Source: an uncultured Sphingomonadales bacterium (GTDB lineage Bacteria; Pseudomonadota; Alphaproteobacteria; Sphingomonadales; Sphingomonadaceae). Taken from it: 6,167 bases of DNA. The number at the start of each line of letters is the position of its first letter. The first letter of the stretch is position 1. Shown here one piece after another: positions 5,491 through 6,167 of the stretch. The position numbers were made by a program, and so were the translations under genes. The notes under the pieces are model-generated. The model had not been told where the DNA came from. It worked only from the letters and a program-made list of their open reading frames with translations, and did not search any database. The DNA lies in contig CAIKKO010000024.1 of the NCBI GenBank assembly GCA_903828025.1, forward strand, positions 1 through 6,167, given 5' to 3'.

Positions 5491-5497
5491 TCCCCCT

Positions 5498-6167
5498 ATG
5501 GCCAAAGTCCTTGTTATCGGCGCAGGCGGCGTCGGTTCGGTTGCCGTCCACAAGATGGCGATGAACCCTGATATCTTCAGCGAAATCGCGCTCGCGAGCC
5601 GCACGGTTTCCAAATGCGAGGCGATTGCCGCCTCGGTCAAGGAACGCACCGGCGTGACCATCGCGACGTATGCGCTCGATGCCGATGATGTCGCGGCCAC
5701 CACCGCACTGCTGCAGGACTTGAAGCCCGCGCTCGTGGTCAACCTCGCGCTGCCGTATCAAGACCTCCACATCATGGACGCCTGCCTTGCCGCCGGGGTC
5801 AATTACATGGACACCGCGAACTACGAGCCGATCGACGAGGCCAAGTTCGAATACCACTGGCAGTGGGCATATCAGGAGCGCTTCAAGGCCGCCGGGCTCA
5901 CCGCGCTGCTCGGCTCGGGTTTCGATCCGGGCGTGACTTCGGTGTTCGCCACCTGGCTCAAGAAGCACAAGCTTGATACGATCCGCACGCTCGACATTCT
6001 CGATTGCAACGGCGGCGATCACGGCCAGCACTTCGCCACCAATTTCAACCCCGAAATCAACATCCGCGAAGTGACCGCGCCGGCGCGGCATTTCGAGAAC
6101 GGCAAGTGGATCGAAAGCCCCGCGCTGGCGAAAAAGCAGACTTTCGCGTTCGAGGCGGTGGGCCCCA
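5498..6167 (+). CDS. Carboxynorspermidine dehydrogenase-type enzyme (saccharopine dehydrogenase family), partial
   Basis: The first 223 residues are present; the gene runs off the right edge, and the family is usually about 400 aa. The N-terminus is a Rossmann NAD(P) motif, VIGAGGVGS (6-14), followed by ALASRTVSKCE, in which the SRT-x-x-K pattern is typical of NADP-using members. Further on are DTANYEPID, HWQWAYQERFKAAGLTALLG, SGFDPGVTSVFA and GGDHGQHFATNF, which closely follow carboxynorspermidine dehydrogenase (EC 1.5.1.43) as I remember it from Vibrio. That enzyme reductively condenses aspartate semialdehyde with diaminopropane or putrescine to a carboxy-polyamine, which NspC-type decarboxylase turns into norspermidine or spermidine. 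Saccharopine dehydrogenase proper (lysine metabolism) is the less likely alternative. The start is the ATG at 5498 with GGAG 8 bases upstream. A structured leader precedes it. Confidence 0.9.
   Translation, partial: MAKVLVIGAGGVGSVAVHKMAMNPDIFSEIALASRTVSKCEAIAASVKERTGVTIATYALDADDVAATTALLQDLKPALVVNLALPYQDLHIMDACLAAGVNYMDTANYEPIDEAKFEYHWQWAYQERFKAAGLTALLGSGFDPGVTSVFATWLKKHKLDTIRTLDILDCNGGDHGQHFATNFNPEINIREVTAPARHFENGKWIESPALAKKQTFAFEAVGP

Noticed and set aside
5438..6091. Long minus-strand open frame opposite the polyamine gene
   Set aside because: It is antisense to a strongly recognisable dehydrogenase; long open frames on the opposite strand are expected in GC-rich coding DNA.
1..6167. CRISPR array, tRNA, rRNA, phage or transposase genes
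   Set aside because: No regularly spaced direct repeats, no tRNA-like cloverleaf sequence and no transposase or phage motifs were seen in the translated frames.

Overview
The GC-rich coding style and the protein families point to an alphaproteobacterium, most likely a sphingomonad (Erythrobacteraceae/Sphingomonadales-like). This assignment is from pattern recognition only. No rRNA, tRNA, CRISPR array, phage gene or transposase is visible.

Layout. Seven genes run on the minus strand, here listed in transcription order from right to left. btaA (5284 to 4067) and btaB (4067 to 3402) overlap by one base and encode the two-enzyme pathway for the phosphorus-free betaine lipid DGTS. A PLP-dependent threonine/serine dehydratase-like enzyme follows (3358 to 2360). 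Next come two tandem MAPEG-family membrane proteins (2276 to 1854 and 1821 to 1381), which have their own candidate promoter. The outer-membrane lipoprotein gene pal starts at an internal GTG (1155 to 637). Last is a J-domain protein with a Cys/His-rich N-terminus (589 to 56). One gene runs on the plus strand at the right edge: a carboxynorspermidine dehydrogenase-type (saccharopine dehydrogenase family) gene from 5498, cut off by the window end. Positions 1-55 hold no supportable gene.

Two non-coding regions stand out. (1) 1224-1378, between the MAPEG pair and pal, is a nested inverted-repeat element. It has two 53-bp arms with 3 mismatches, each carrying a perfect 9-bp hairpin, and a third inverted repeat in the centre. 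It looks like a MITE or paired-REP (REPIN/BIME-like) element. (2) 5358-5490, directly upstream of the carboxynorspermidine dehydrogenase gene, can fold as a plus-strand RNA into a closed multi-helix structure. Its 13-bp closing helix buries the Shine-Dalgarno sequence, and competing upstream helices are available. It is a good candidate for an undescribed cis-regulatory leader (riboswitch-like) on a polyamine gene and is the most interesting object here.

Function. The window is mostly about the envelope and metabolism: membrane lipid replacement (BtaA/BtaB), MAPEG membrane proteins, Pal anchoring of the outer membrane to peptidoglycan, and polyamine synthesis through the aspartate-semialdehyde/carboxy-polyamine route. 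btaA and the polyamine gene are divergent and share a short AT-rich promoter region.
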